NCBI GenBank assembly: GCA_027029065.1
Contig: JALVGO010000027.1
Location: 1 to 42,768 of the forward strand
DNA from: Sulfurovum sp.
Lineage (GTDB): Bacteria > Campylobacterota > Campylobacteria > Campylobacterales > Sulfurovaceae
Direction: 5' to 3'
Length of the DNA: 42,768 bases
In this document: one piece after another, positions 14,969 to 23,587 of the stretch
How positions within the stretch are numbered: the stretch's first letter is position 1
How the letters are laid out: every line of letters begins with the position of its first letter
Position numbers and translations under genes: made by a program
The notes under the pieces: model-generated
Seen by the model: the letters and a program-made list of their open reading frames with translations, nothing else
Databases searched by the model: none
What the model was told of the DNA's origin: nothing

Positions 14969-17246
14969 CGTTGTTTCCTATATTCTCATTATTGGTTTTT
15001 CTGAACACCAGTCTGCTAAATCTGTAAGAGGATAGCAAAGATGCACTTAATCCCATGTCAAATGTCGGATTGAGAGCAATGGTTCCCTTCATGCCTGTAT
15101 CAATCTTAAACAGACGTTCAAACGGAACACCATCTATCTCAAACGCAATCCTGTCACCCTCCTGCAGTTTTGCCGCTGCCGCAAACTGTGGAGAACCAAG
15201 CAGTACCGGCTCATCTTTAAGAAGTGTTGCCTTTGCCGTAAACGGAGAGAACTGCTCTACAGGATCGCAGCGGTAGATCACTGCACCGTCAAACGCTTCG
15301 ATCTCCTCCACTTCGTCAAGTGTACGTTTGACAGAGACCTTCTGTGATACCAGCAGATATCCGCGATGTTCGGTTCCCGTTGCATCAAAGTACTCATCGA
15401 GTGCATCGAATGCCGTTTCCTGAAAACCTTTCTGTACAGGAAGCATCTGCGTATAATCGATCGTATATTTGGCATGAAGTCCAAGTGCATTGGCAATGTC
15501 ATTCAGAACATACCCGCCGTACGGCAGAGCGACATGCATCGGTACCACACGTTTGTCCACTGTCGTGAGTGTACCCTCCTGCTGATTGAGTGCAGGCATA
15601 TCCAGATCTCCGTCACCCAGTGCAGAGAGGGTAAAGTCGGCTTTGACATTGTAGCCTACCGTTTTGCCTTCGGCACTGTCATCCAGATCACAAATGAGCG
15701 ATACGCCCATTGCATTGCCAGCAGGCGGTACACAGATCACATTGAATCCGGCATACGTTTCAAGCAGTGCGATCAGTTTGGCGATCTGCTCAGCACGCGG
15801 GTGCATGTAAAGATCACTGCCTACAACCAGAGAGAAGCCTCTTTTTTTCAGTAGAGACTTCTTCAGGGCATCGAGCTCTTCTTCCCCGACATTGCACTCT
15901 GCGCTCAGGTTACCGATATCAAGGTCATCAAGATATTCACGCAGCGTTTTTGTTACATCTTCATTGCCCTCAAGCAGTGTATGTGCCAACAGCGCAGCAA
16001 CTCCCTCTTCGCTGCCGACTTCATACTTGATAAACTGTGTTACAATATTCTGTATCTCGCTGTCTTCCATCGGGTGCATATAGATCACTCTGGCTCGTTG
16101 CCATTTGCTTGCCATGTTGATGTGGTACTTGACAGTCGGTGAATCGTTGTTGATACGTGTCCCCAGTACAATAACTGCCTGAGAATCGGAAAGTGTTTTC
16201 AAATCACCGTTGTACAGATGCTTGCCCGTCACTGTACTGTATGCAGCCATAAACTTCTGGTAGGCTCTCGCTTCATGGGAGATAAGCCTGAAGCCATACT
16301 TCTCTTTGAGTTTTTGAAGAATCATCGCCTCTTCATTGGAGATTTGCGGGGCAAATACCACACTGTCGGCATTTTTGAACGCTTCTACTGCCGCGTTGAA
16401 TGCTGCAGGATCTTTGCTTACCCCCTCATTGGCATAATCAAACCCGAAACGTCCGGCTCCACACAGGGTACTGAACTCAAACTCGTTGGTTACACGGTAG
16501 ATGCGGTCACGTTTGACTTCATAATACATCTGACATCCGCCACCGCAGTGAGGACATGCAGAAGGGATCTTTGTCAACTCCCAGGCGTTGGAGGTATATT
16601 TGAAAGCGGTACTGACCAGCGCACCCACAGGGCATACCGCTGCCGCTTCGCCGAGAGAGGCATAGTTTTTCTCCTGCTTGACATTGATAATGGTCGATCC
16701 GTATCCGCCGAACTTGACTTTGAGTGCTTCATCTCCGGTGATCTCAGTGGAGACACGCACACACTTTTCACACATAATACAGAGTGCAGGGTCGTAGGAG
16801 ACATGTCCCCAGTTCTCTACCGGTCTGTGCTGATCACGTGCCGTAAACTCCTGTGTATCGACATCGAACTCCATCGTTTTGTTCTGCAGGTCACACTCAC
16901 CGCTTTTGTCGCACACACCGCACTCAAGCGGGTGGTTGACATCGTAGAGTTTCATAATATTCTGACGTTCATGGAAAAGCGCACTGTTGTTGGTCGTGAT
17001 GACTGCACCATCAACCGCTTTTTCCTGACATGAGAGGATCATACCCTCAACACCCTCTACATTTACAACACACATTCTACATGAGCCGATCGGCTGTACT
17101 TTTGAAAGGTAGCACATCGTCGGAATATAGATGTCATTTTCCCGTGCAATCTGAAGAATGGTTTTTCCAAATGTGCTTTTACACGTTTTTCCGTCGATCG
17201 TTACGGTGATCGGTTTGCCTGTATTAATTGAATTGTGTACACTCAT
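14961..17246 (-). CDS. nuoG: NuoG paralogue 1
   Basis: This first NuoG copy has about 761 residues. It has the 2Fe-2S ligands (MCYLSKVQPIGSCRMC ... SCQ), the His-type cluster motif HPLECGVCDKSGEC, one cluster from CIMCEKC plus CPVGAL, and the N7-type motif CPHCGGGC with LCGAG. Unlike paralogue 2, the first quartet ends CVRVS and the second ferredoxin motif is absent, so it should carry at least one 4Fe-4S cluster fewer. I start at the ATG at 17246, one base after the stop of the flavoprotein gene. The longer frame to 17378 runs antiparallel to no signal and lies inside the upstream gene. Confidence 0.92.
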   Translation of the reverse strand: MSVHNSINTGKPITVTIDGKTCKSTFGKTILQIARENDIYIPTMCYLSKVQPIGSCRMCVVNVEGVEGMILSCQEKAVDGAVITTNNSALFHERQNIMKLYDVNHPLECGVCDKSGECDLQNKTMEFDVDTQEFTARDQHRPVENWGHVSYDPALCIMCEKCVRVSTEITGDEALKVKFGGYGSTIINVKQEKNYASLGEAAAVCPVGALVSTAFKYTSNAWELTKIPSACPHCGGGCQMYYEVKRDRIYRVTNEFEFSTLCGAGRFGFDYANEGVSKDPAAFNAAVEAFKNADSVVFAPQISNEEAMILQKLKEKYGFRLISHEARAYQKFMAAYSTVTGKHLYNGDLKTLSDSQAVIVLGTRINNDSPTVKYHINMASKWQRARVIYMHPMEDSEIQNIVTQFIKYEVGSEEGVAALLAHTLLEGNEDVTKTLREYLDDLDIGNLSAECNVGEEELDALKKSLLKKRGFSLVVGSDLYMHPRAEQIAKLIALLETYAGFNVICVPPAGNAMGVSLICDLDDSAEGKTVGYNVKADFTLSALGDGDLDMPALNQQEGTLTTVDKRVVPMHVALPYGGYVLNDIANALGLHAKYTIDYTQMLPVQKGFQETAFDALDEYFDATGTEHRGYLLVSQKVSVKRTLDEVEEIEAFDGAVIYRCDPVEQFSPFTAKATLLKDEPVLLGSPQFAAAAKLQEGDRIAFEIDGVPFERLFKIDTGMKGTIALNPTFDMGLSASLLSSYRFSRLVFRKTNNENIGNNDE

Positions 17247-17247
17247 C

Positions 17248-19257
17248 TTACACCGCCACCATTGAGATATAGTAACAACGCATACAGCGCTCCGCTTCAG
17301 CAATCGCCTCTTCTCCGGTAAACCCGAGGTTGACCTCTTTGTTGTTGTCTTTTCGTTCGTCAACACTGAGTTTTTCACTCACGGCACGAGGCAGACCCGG
17401 CATCCATCCCGTGATCTTCTCGTTCTTGTCATAGACCTTGAGTTTATTGAGATGATCTTCCATGATCTCCTCATCTGTCAGGCTCACTTTACCATCATAG
17501 ATATAGCGGCTAATCACCGATGCGGCACGTCTTGCCTGTCCTACGGCATTCACGATCGTCATAGGACCATACTCACAGTCACCTGCAGCAAAGAGTCCAG
17601 GACGTGAACTCATAAAATCCCTTCCGTTGGTCAGGATCGTATTCCATGATGTCAGCTCGATATTCCACTCTTCAGGCAGCAGTTGCAGGTCTGCAGACTG
17701 CGAAACCGCAGGGATCAGATAATCACATTCAATCTCGAAATCCGCACCCTCGATCTTCTGAAGCTGTGGTCTTCCGCCGTTAGGGTCTGGTACAAGTTCA
17801 TAACGGTTGACCTTGAGTTTGGTGATCTTCTCACCGTCATCAAATATCTCTTCGATAGCCGAGTGGAAGATGAACTCCACACCCTCTTCTACCGCTTCAT
17901 GGTACTCTTCGTAGGTCGTGTTTCGGATGATCGTCTTTTCGTCACGGCGATAGAGCATGATCACCTTCTTGGCACCTTCACGGATGGAGCAGCGTACGAC
18001 ATCCATTGAGGTAAATCCTCCACCGACACAGACAACCACTTTGTCTTTGAGTTCGTTGGAAGCGGGTGAACCGATACCGTACTTGTTCCAGAGATTCACT
18101 TTGTCAAGCATGGCGATTGCACCCCAGTATCCGCCCATTTTCGGGTTTTCGTTGGCAGCACGTACCTTTTTGGAGAGTCGTGTACCAAATGCCAGAAGAG
18201 TTGCATCATATTCGGCATCGATCTCTTTGAGACGCTCTGCATCAACACGGTGGTTGTTGTGAATGTGTACCGTAGGAAGATCCAGTACAAGCTGAATATC
18301 CCTGTTGTACTTATCCACCGGCATACGGTACTCAGGTACCCCTACCGCCACTTCCCCGCCGTTGACCGGAAGTTCTTCGAAGATATCGACATGAATCCCC
18401 TGAATACCGAGATAGTACGCTGCTGTCAGTCCTGCAGGTCCCGCACCGATAATGGCAACCTTTTTCCCGTCATTGCGCGGCGGCTGTACTTCAAACGGGT
18501 GCTGCCACGGCAGTGCATGGTCGGTTTCATAGTCTGCACCAAGTCTTTTAAGCTCCATAATGGAAATAGGCTCATCAAGGTTGGCACGGCGGCAGGCATC
18601 TTCACACGGATGAGGGCAGACACGCCCGCAGGTGTGTGCCAGCGGCATGGTCTGACGTGTCGCCGCAAGCGAATCGGTAAAGATCATGTCACGTACCCCC
18701 TCAATGTAGGCAGGGATGTCGACATGTGCCGGACACATATCGGTACACGGTGCTGTTACCTTGGCAATATAGCTGGTGTCACCGCCATAGTGCTTGGAGG
18801 GCTGCTGCGCATCGATACAGGTATCGAACTGCTCTTTGTAGTGCTCCATCAGATCAAGGATAGGCTTGGGAACCGTTTTCCCGATCTCACACTTGGAGGT
18901 TGCCATCATCGTCTCAGAAACCTCTTTAAGGTGTGCGACATCATCATGTGTCCCTTCACCCCTTGCAATCTTGTCAAGCAGGTCGTAGAGGATACGTCCG
19001 CCCCATCGTCCCGGCGCACAGCGTCCGCAGGCCTCGGAGTACTCCTGATACTGTGCCGCATATTGTGAAGCAAGTTCTACGGCATCGATATCCTCGTCAA
19101 AAATGGCTACACCATCCCAGCCGATAAAGGCTTTGGACTTGGTATCCCCGTCATAGGTTTCAGGCAGTTTAAATCCCGATTCACTCCACTGGTCAGACGG
19201 TTTGCCGCGGTTGTCGACAAACTCGTCCCTCCAAGTAGAGAATACTACGCGTGACAT
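17248..19257 (-). CDS. NuoF-position fusion: NuoF-type 4Fe-4S domain + GltD-like NAD(P)H flavoprotein
   Basis: This 669-residue protein occupies the nuoF position. Residues about 75-150 contain CGRCAPGRWGG, then a spacing of LLDKIARGEGTHDDV type, then SKCEIG and an ending PKPILDLMEHYKEQF. This corresponds to the C-terminal NADH_4Fe-4S domain of NuoF. From about 165 on it is a GltD-type protein. The Cys-rich domain has CTDMCPAHVDIPAY and CGRVCPHPCEDACRRANLDE. The FAD motif is GAGPAGLTAAYYLG. The second Rossmann motif VGGGFTSMDVVRCS is followed by LYRRDE, whose arginines usually favour NADPH. The closing FAD motif is AAGDCEYGPMTIVNAVGQAR. The FMN/NADH domain of true NuoF is absent. I infer that it feeds electrons from NAD(P)H (or ferredoxin) into complex I through NuoG. 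The gene starts as TAATG on the preceding stop. Confidence 0.88.
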   Translation of the reverse strand: MSRVVFSTWRDEFVDNRGKPSDQWSESGFKLPETYDGDTKSKAFIGWDGVAIFDEDIDAVELASQYAAQYQEYSEACGRCAPGRWGGRILYDLLDKIARGEGTHDDVAHLKEVSETMMATSKCEIGKTVPKPILDLMEHYKEQFDTCIDAQQPSKHYGGDTSYIAKVTAPCTDMCPAHVDIPAYIEGVRDMIFTDSLAATRQTMPLAHTCGRVCPHPCEDACRRANLDEPISIMELKRLGADYETDHALPWQHPFEVQPPRNDGKKVAIIGAGPAGLTAAYYLGIQGIHVDIFEELPVNGGEVAVGVPEYRMPVDKYNRDIQLVLDLPTVHIHNNHRVDAERLKEIDAEYDATLLAFGTRLSKKVRAANENPKMGGYWGAIAMLDKVNLWNKYGIGSPASNELKDKVVVCVGGGFTSMDVVRCSIREGAKKVIMLYRRDEKTIIRNTTYEEYHEAVEEGVEFIFHSAIEEIFDDGEKITKLKVNRYELVPDPNGGRPQLQKIEGADFEIECDYLIPAVSQSADLQLLPEEWNIELTSWNTILTNGRDFMSSRPGLFAAGDCEYGPMTIVNAVGQARRAASVISRYIYDGKVSLTDEEIMEDHLNKLKVYDKNEKITGWMPGLPRAVSEKLSVDERKDNNKEVNLGFTGEEAIAEAERCMRCYYISMVAV

Positions 19258-20012
19258 TATTTAGCCTTTGATTTAAGAAGTTTTTTTGCGTCAGCGACAG
19301 ACTCTTTGAAATCCCCTTTGAAAGAGTACTTCTCTTCCATCACCTGGATCTGCTCTTCAGTCATATTGGCAACATCTTTAATGGTGTAGATACCTTCGCT
19401 ATTGAGCTTCTCCATATAGGCTTTGCCGATCCCTTTTATCTTTGTCAGATCATCACCTTTGGGAGATTCTTCTTTTTTTTCAGCCGGCTTTTTGGCTGCT
19501 TCTTTTTTATCAGTATCTTTTTTGGCAGCAGCCGCTTTCTTGCTCTCTTCCTTGGCTTTGGCTTCTGCTTTCGCCTTCGCCTCCTCTTCAGCCTTAGCTT
19601 TTGCTGCAGCTTCCTCTTTTGCTTCAGCAGCAGCTTTTTCAGCTTCTTCTTTTGCTTTCGCTTCAGCAGCAGCCGCTTCAGCCTTGGCTTTCTCTTCAGC
19701 CGCTTTTGCCGCTTCGGCAGCTTTCTGCTCCGCTTCAATACGTGCTTTCTCAACCGCTTCAGCCCTTGCCTTACGGGTCTCTTCATCTACCTTCTTTACA
19801 ACGATCGTCCAGTCGACTTCGTTGAACTTCAGAGAGTTCATCAGGTCGTGCCCGAGCGCTTTAATATAGTCGGCCGATTTCTGGATATGGGAGAAGTCAC
19901 CTACTTCAAACAGGAAAATCCCAACTTCGCCTACCTTGAGCCCTTCATCGATCAGCTCTCCCATTCTGTCATAGAAATCATCATGCAAATGTCTTAAATC
20001 ATATCTTTTCAT
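19257..20012 (-). CDS. NuoE-position protein with Ala/Lys/Glu helix and helix-hairpin-helix tail
   Basis: The protein has 251 residues. The first 75 or so ([20 protein letters not shown], with [13 protein letters not shown] later) resemble the small NuoE replacement of Campylobacter and Helicobacter, which lacks the 2Fe-2S cysteines of classical NuoE. Residues about 80-190 are almost entirely A, K and E and should form a long single helix or coiled coil. The last 55 contain [20 protein letters not shown], a helix-hairpin-helix unit like that fused to many ribosomal or structural proteins. There is no cysteine, so it is structural, not redox-active. It lies between nuoD and the flavoprotein gene and probably helps attach the flavoprotein to the complex; that is inference. 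Confidence 0.82.
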   Translation of the reverse strand: MKRYDLRHLHDDFYDRMGELIDEGLKVGEVGIFLFEVGDFSHIQKSADYIKALGHDLMNSLKFNEVDWTIVVKKVDEETRKARAEAVEKARIEAEQKAAEAAKAAEEKAKAEAAAAEAKAKEEAEKAAAEAKEEAAAKAKAEEEAKAKAEAKAKEESKKAAAAKKDTDKKEAAKKPAEKKEESPKGDDLTKIKGIGKAYMEKLNSEGIYTIKDVANMTEEQIQVMEEKYSFKGDFKESVADAKKLLKSKAK

Positions 20013-20024
20013 ACGCTCTTCTCC

Positions 20025-21254
20025 TTAACGGTCGACTTCGCCGAATACGATGTTGGTTGAACCAATGATCGTAACGACATCCGCGATATATGTTCCTACA
20101 AGAATATCCTGCAACAGTCCGGTATGGAAGAAGCTCGGTGCTCTACACTTGAGTCTGTAGGCATACGGCTCTCCTTCGGATTTGATATAGAAACCGAGTT
20201 CACCTTTTGGAGATTCGGTAGGTACATAGACTTCCCCTTTTGGCGGTCTCATCCCCTGGGTGACCAGTACAAAATGCTGCATCAGCGCATAGTTCTGCGT
20301 CATGATCTCCTCTTTTGGCGCAGAGATATACTTCGGTGCATGCGCCATCAGCTGCGGATCGCTCTCTTTATACATAGCAACCAGCTGTCTAAGAATACGT
20401 GTAGACTGATAGATCTCCTCCATATAAAGGCGGTAACGTCCGTAGGAGTCGCATCTGTCACTGACCGGGATATCGAAATCGAGTTCGCTGTAGAGCTCAT
20501 ACGGCTCCTCTTTTCGGATGTCATACTCCACACCAGATCCACGCAGCATAATACCGGTACATCCCCAGTTGAGTGCATCTTCTGCAGAGATTACACCCAC
20601 ATCCTCCAGACGCATACGCCAGATACGGTTCTCTGTCAGCAGCGCTTCATAGGTATTTTTGACTTCATGGTCAACCTTGTCACACCATGCGACCATATTT
20701 TCTATCCACCCCTGGGGAAGATCGAGCGGCACACCGCCGATTCTTACAGCAGAGTGAGTCAGTCTGGCACCACAGTAGTCTTCCATCAGATCCATTCCGA
20801 ACTCTCTTTCGCGGAATGCGTAGAGGAATACCGACATTGCACCGACATCGAGCGCATGGGTTGCAATGAAGAAGAGGTGGGAGATGATACGGTTGACCTC
20901 AAGCAGCATCGTTCTGATCACCTGTGCGCGTCTTGGTGCTTCGATGCCAAGCAGTTTCTCTACCGCAAGCGCATAGGCATAGTTGTTCGATGTAGAGGCA
21001 ATATAGTCAAGTCTGTCGGTTGTCGGCAGGAACTCGTTGTAGGTCATGTTCTCCGCCATCTTCTCGATACCTCTGTGGAGGTAGCCGATATCCGGATAGG
21101 CTTTGACTACCTGCTCGCCGTCAAGTTCGAGTACCAGTCTCAGCTGTCCGTGTGCAGAAGGGTGCTGTGGACCGAAGTTGATCACCATTGTATTGTCGTC
21201 ACGCTCAAAGTTGAGGTTCTCGAAAAACGGTGTTAATTTATTTGGCTGTTGCAT
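20025..21254 (-). CDS. nuoD: NADH-quinone oxidoreductase subunit D
   Basis: NuoD (49-kDa homologue, 409 residues) forms the quinone-reducing pocket with NuoB. It has [32 protein letters not shown] and [15 protein letters not shown], all diagnostic of the family. The C-terminus ends [12 protein letters not shown] as usual. GGGGAG precedes the ATG. Length is normal and NuoC is a separate gene, not fused. Confidence 0.96.
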   Translation of the reverse strand: MQQPNKLTPFFENLNFERDDNTMVINFGPQHPSAHGQLRLVLELDGEQVVKAYPDIGYLHRGIEKMAENMTYNEFLPTTDRLDYIASTSNNYAYALAVEKLLGIEAPRRAQVIRTMLLEVNRIISHLFFIATHALDVGAMSVFLYAFREREFGMDLMEDYCGARLTHSAVRIGGVPLDLPQGWIENMVAWCDKVDHEVKNTYEALLTENRIWRMRLEDVGVISAEDALNWGCTGIMLRGSGVEYDIRKEEPYELYSELDFDIPVSDRCDSYGRYRLYMEEIYQSTRILRQLVAMYKESDPQLMAHAPKYISAPKEEIMTQNYALMQHFVLVTQGMRPPKGEVYVPTESPKGELGFYIKSEGEPYAYRLKCRAPSFFHTGLLQDILVGTYIADVVTIIGSTNIVFGEVDR

Positions 21255-21263
21255 ACTCTCCCC

Positions 21264-22049
21264 TTACTTTCTATGGTCCAGTTGTTTACCGGACTTTTTA
21301 TTGTAATCCACCAGCAGTGTTTCACTGTATTCGATCGGATTTGGTTTTTCACCCTCGGAGATATCTTCACCGAACGGCACTTCGTAGCCGACGCGTGAGA
21401 AGCGCTTGGTATCGTAACGGTCGATACGTGCAGGGTCACGGTTTTCAGGTCCGATGATGTCACGGTACTCTTTCCCGAAGATCTTGTCAACCTCATACCA
21501 TGATGCAAACTCGTCTCCTTGCAGCGGATAGGTTTTAAGCAGCGGATGTCCTTCCCAGTCATCAGGCATAATAATACGCTTGAGGAACGGATGGTTATTC
21601 ACTTTGATACCGAACATATCGAACATTTCACGCTCTGCAAAATTGGCAGAGTTGAACAGCGGTACGATAGACTCGATCGCCTCACCCTCTTTGATACGGC
21701 AGACGATACGTACCCTCTTTGCCTCTTTAACATTGAGGAACTGATAGAAGAGTTCAAACTCACCGTCCTGCGCCAGATAGTCAACGGCACTCTGCTCGGA
21801 ACACTGGGTATAACCGCAAGCTTCCTTGAGTGTTTTGATCGCTTCAAAATTCTCTTGTGCGTCGATGTGGATCACCAGTGTGCCGATCTCGATGTAGCTC
21901 TCTTTTGCATAGGCTTTCATCGCTTCAAGCACATCTGCGAAGTGGCTTCCCTCTTCGACAGCTTCTCTTGGCACGCGCGGTGCCACCCAGTATCTGTCCG
22001 TATAGTAGGACTTTGCCTGAACGTTGTCTTTGGGTGTATATTTTCTCAT
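21264..22049 (-). CDS. nuoC: NADH-quinone oxidoreductase subunit C
   Basis: NuoC (30-kDa homologue, 261 residues) stabilises the peripheral arm. The core signature NFAEREMFDMFGIKVNNHPF, followed by RIIMPDDWEGHPLLKTYPL in pieces, is complete. The N-terminal 90 residues are typical of the longer epsilonproteobacterial form. Its start overlaps the nuoB stop by 1 nt. Confidence 0.95.
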   Translation of the reverse strand: MRKYTPKDNVQAKSYYTDRYWVAPRVPREAVEEGSHFADVLEAMKAYAKESYIEIGTLVIHIDAQENFEAIKTLKEACGYTQCSEQSAVDYLAQDGEFELFYQFLNVKEAKRVRIVCRIKEGEAIESIVPLFNSANFAEREMFDMFGIKVNNHPFLKRIIMPDDWEGHPLLKTYPLQGDEFASWYEVDKIFGKEYRDIIGPENRDPARIDRYDTKRFSRVGYEVPFGEDISEGEKPNPIEYSETLLVDYNKKSGKQLDHRK

Positions 22050-22567
22050 TACACTAACCTCAAGTTCTGTTTTGTATTGTTGTTCATGTTCGCAGATTCA
22101 CGTCTGATCTTCTTCTGAAGCATCATCAGTGCATACTGGAGCGTCTCCGGTCTCGGTGCACATCCGGGCAGATAGATGTCAACAGGCACAATACGGTCAA
22201 CCCCCTGAACAGTTGCATAGGTATTGAACATCCCGCCGGTATTGGCACATGATCCCATGGAGATGACCCACTTTGGCTCTGTCATCTGATCGTAAAGACG
22301 TCTGGCGAACTCGGCGTGTTTCTTGGAGAGTGTTCCTGCCAGGATCATCACATCCGCCTGTCTTGGCGAGGCACGGAAGATCGTTCCCATCCGGTCGAAG
22401 TCATAGCGTGACGCTCCCGATGCCATCATCTCGATCGCACAACATGCGAGTCCGTATGTCAGCGGCCAAAGCGAGTTTGACCGTCCCCAGTTTACGAGTT
22501 TGTCTACCGAAGTCAATGCTATCGGCAATCCAGCTGCGCTGGCATAATTTACTTGATGCTGTGCCAT
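22049..22567 (-). CDS. nuoB: NADH-quinone oxidoreductase subunit B (cluster N2)
   Basis: NuoB (172 residues) holds cluster N2, the last electron carrier before quinone. The tandem-cysteine motif [10 protein letters not shown], the third Cys in [10 protein letters not shown] and the fourth in [10 protein letters not shown] are all present. AAAGGAG lies about 8 nt before the ATG. The first 19 nt overlap the end of nuoA. Confidence 0.96.
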   Translation of the reverse strand: MAQHQVNYASAAGLPIALTSVDKLVNWGRSNSLWPLTYGLACCAIEMMASGASRYDFDRMGTIFRASPRQADVMILAGTLSKKHAEFARRLYDQMTEPKWVISMGSCANTGGMFNTYATVQGVDRIVPVDIYLPGCAPRPETLQYALMMLQKKIRRESANMNNNTKQNLRLV

Positions 22568-22938
22568 TCAAGTGCTCCTTTCTTCCATGCATATACGAAA
22601 CCAATCGCAAGTAGTAAAATAAACAGTATCATCTCCGCAAAACCGAACCAGCCAAGAAGCTTGAAGTCGATTGCCCACGGGAACATAAAGATGATCTCCA
22701 CATCGAACAGGATGAACAGAAGTGCGATCAGATAGAACTGTGCCGAAATGGTATTGGGCTGCTTGGTCACTTCCGGTCCACATTCGTAAATGGTCAGTTT
22801 CAGCTTCTCTGTATCGAGTTTTGCCAGTTTTCTACTTACAAAGCGTGCCAAAATCAGTGTCGCTGTAAACGCAATGGCTGTCAATGCGAACAGTATGAAC
22901 ACACCATAATATGGATGCTGCGTAATTACATGAGTCAT
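22549..22938 (-). CDS. nuoA: NADH-quinone oxidoreductase subunit A
   Basis: NuoA (129 residues, three membrane helices) is the first gene of the operon. The loop after helix 1 contains TIYECGPE, and helix 2 contains [17 protein letters not shown], both hallmarks of the subunit. Confidence 0.95.
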   Translation of the reverse strand: MTHVITQHPYYGVFILFALTAIAFTATLILARFVSRKLAKLDTEKLKLTIYECGPEVTKQPNTISAQFYLIALLFILFDVEIIFMFPWAIDFKLLGWFGFAEMILFILLLAIGFVYAWKKGALEWHSIK

Positions 22939-22966
22939 AGTTTTCCCTTAGCTAAGTTTCATTCTC

Positions 22967-22983
22967 CTCCGCACACGCCGGAG
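22967..22983. promoter_or_regulatory. small hairpin in the nuo leader
   Basis: CTCCG-CACACGC-CGGAG gives a 5-bp GC-rich stem about 30 nt upstream of the nuoA ATG. It may influence stability or translation of the leader; function unknown. Confidence 0.3.
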
Positions 22984-22996
22984 TATTCTCAGAATA
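22984..22996. promoter_or_regulatory. perfect palindrome upstream of nuoA, candidate operator
   Basis: TATTCT-C-AGAATA is a perfect 6-1-6 inverted repeat, directly beside the leader hairpin. On the minus strand a possible -10 (ATATAG/TAATAT near 23006-23013) lies just upstream, so a bound dimer would sit at the transcription start of the nuo operon. Confidence 0.4.
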
Positions 22997-23060
22997 GTGC
23001 CTCTATATTAACCAAAAGATGATTAAACTAGTTGGACTCTTTTTTTATTCATATACCGCC

Positions 23061-23076
23061 GTTACGGTACTGTAAC
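23061..23076. promoter_or_regulatory. inverted repeat GTTAC-N6-GTAAC in the nuoA/rhodanese intergenic region
   Basis: The arms are perfect 5-mers and the spacer is GGTACT, itself partly palindromic. The site lies 25-40 bp upstream of the -10 candidates of the rhodanese gene and could be an operator for either divergent unit. Confidence 0.3.
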
Positions 23077-23100
23077 TATGTGAAACAGAAAAAAATCTGC

Positions 23101-23119
23101 TAAAATGGCACTCTATAAT
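23101..23119 (+). promoter_or_regulatory. -10 candidates for the rhodanese gene
   Basis: TAAAAT (23101-23106) and a perfect TATAAT (23114-23119) are both present. Either would place the ATG at 23118 within the promoter, so translation from the ATG at 23139 is more plausible. Confidence 0.5.
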
Positions 23120-23138
23120 GACCAAAGGATTTCTCTTT

Positions 23139-23552
23139 ATGACCAGAAAAAAGCTGATGACACTGCTCTACCTCTTCGCTATGGCAGGTTTGCTCGCATG
23201 GTTTGCCTATGCAAAAGGATGGATATTGGCAAACTTCCCCTCTGTCACACCCGAGAAGGCAATCACACTGCTGGCACAAAACGATGACAATATATCACTG
23301 CTTGATGTCCGCTCACCCAAAGAGTTCCAGAGCGGGCACCTTACCGGTGCCACACTCATACCGCTTGGCAGACTGGAGGAGAGTCTTGACAAACTCGCTC
23401 CGCTCAAAAGAAAAACTGTTCTTGTCTACTGCCGAAGCGGCATGAGAAGTATCGCCGCCTCCCGTATTTTGCAAAAACACGGTTTCCATCCTGTCAACAT
23501 CAAAGGCGGAATTATTGGGCTCTCTGCGGCGAAAGCGGAGATTGTGAAGTAG
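23139..23552 (+). CDS. membrane-anchored rhodanese-like sulfurtransferase
   Basis: This protein of about 137 residues has one N-terminal membrane helix (LMTLLYLFAMAGLLAWFAYA) followed by a single rhodanese domain. The domain has the LLDVRSPKEFQSGHLTGA segment and the active-site loop CRSGMRS, with the persulfide-forming Cys. The domain probably faces the periplasm or the membrane surface. It would transfer sulfane sulfur, which suits a sulfur-oxidising or sulfur-reducing lifestyle; that is inference. The start at 23139 has AAAGGA 9 nt upstream. The upstream ATG at 23118 coincides with the promoter. Confidence 0.85.
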   Translation: MTRKKLMTLLYLFAMAGLLAWFAYAKGWILANFPSVTPEKAITLLAQNDDNISLLDVRSPKEFQSGHLTGATLIPLGRLEESLDKLAPLKRKTVLVYCRSGMRSIAASRILQKHGFHPVNIKGGIIGLSAAKAEIVK

Positions 23553-23587
23553 TATGCTGTGCACCGCCAACGTGCAACAGCCAAAGT

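Noticed and set aside
18250..19068. 272-residue plus-strand frame
   Set aside because: Antisense to the NuoF-position flavoprotein gene, which has complete domain signatures.
19423..19869. 148-residue Ala/Ser/Phe-rich plus-strand frame
   Set aside because: It is the reverse complement of the Ala/Lys/Glu-rich helix of the NuoE-like protein.
20124..21236. 370-residue plus-strand frame
   Set aside because: Antisense to nuoD along its whole length, no recognisable motif and no ribosome site.
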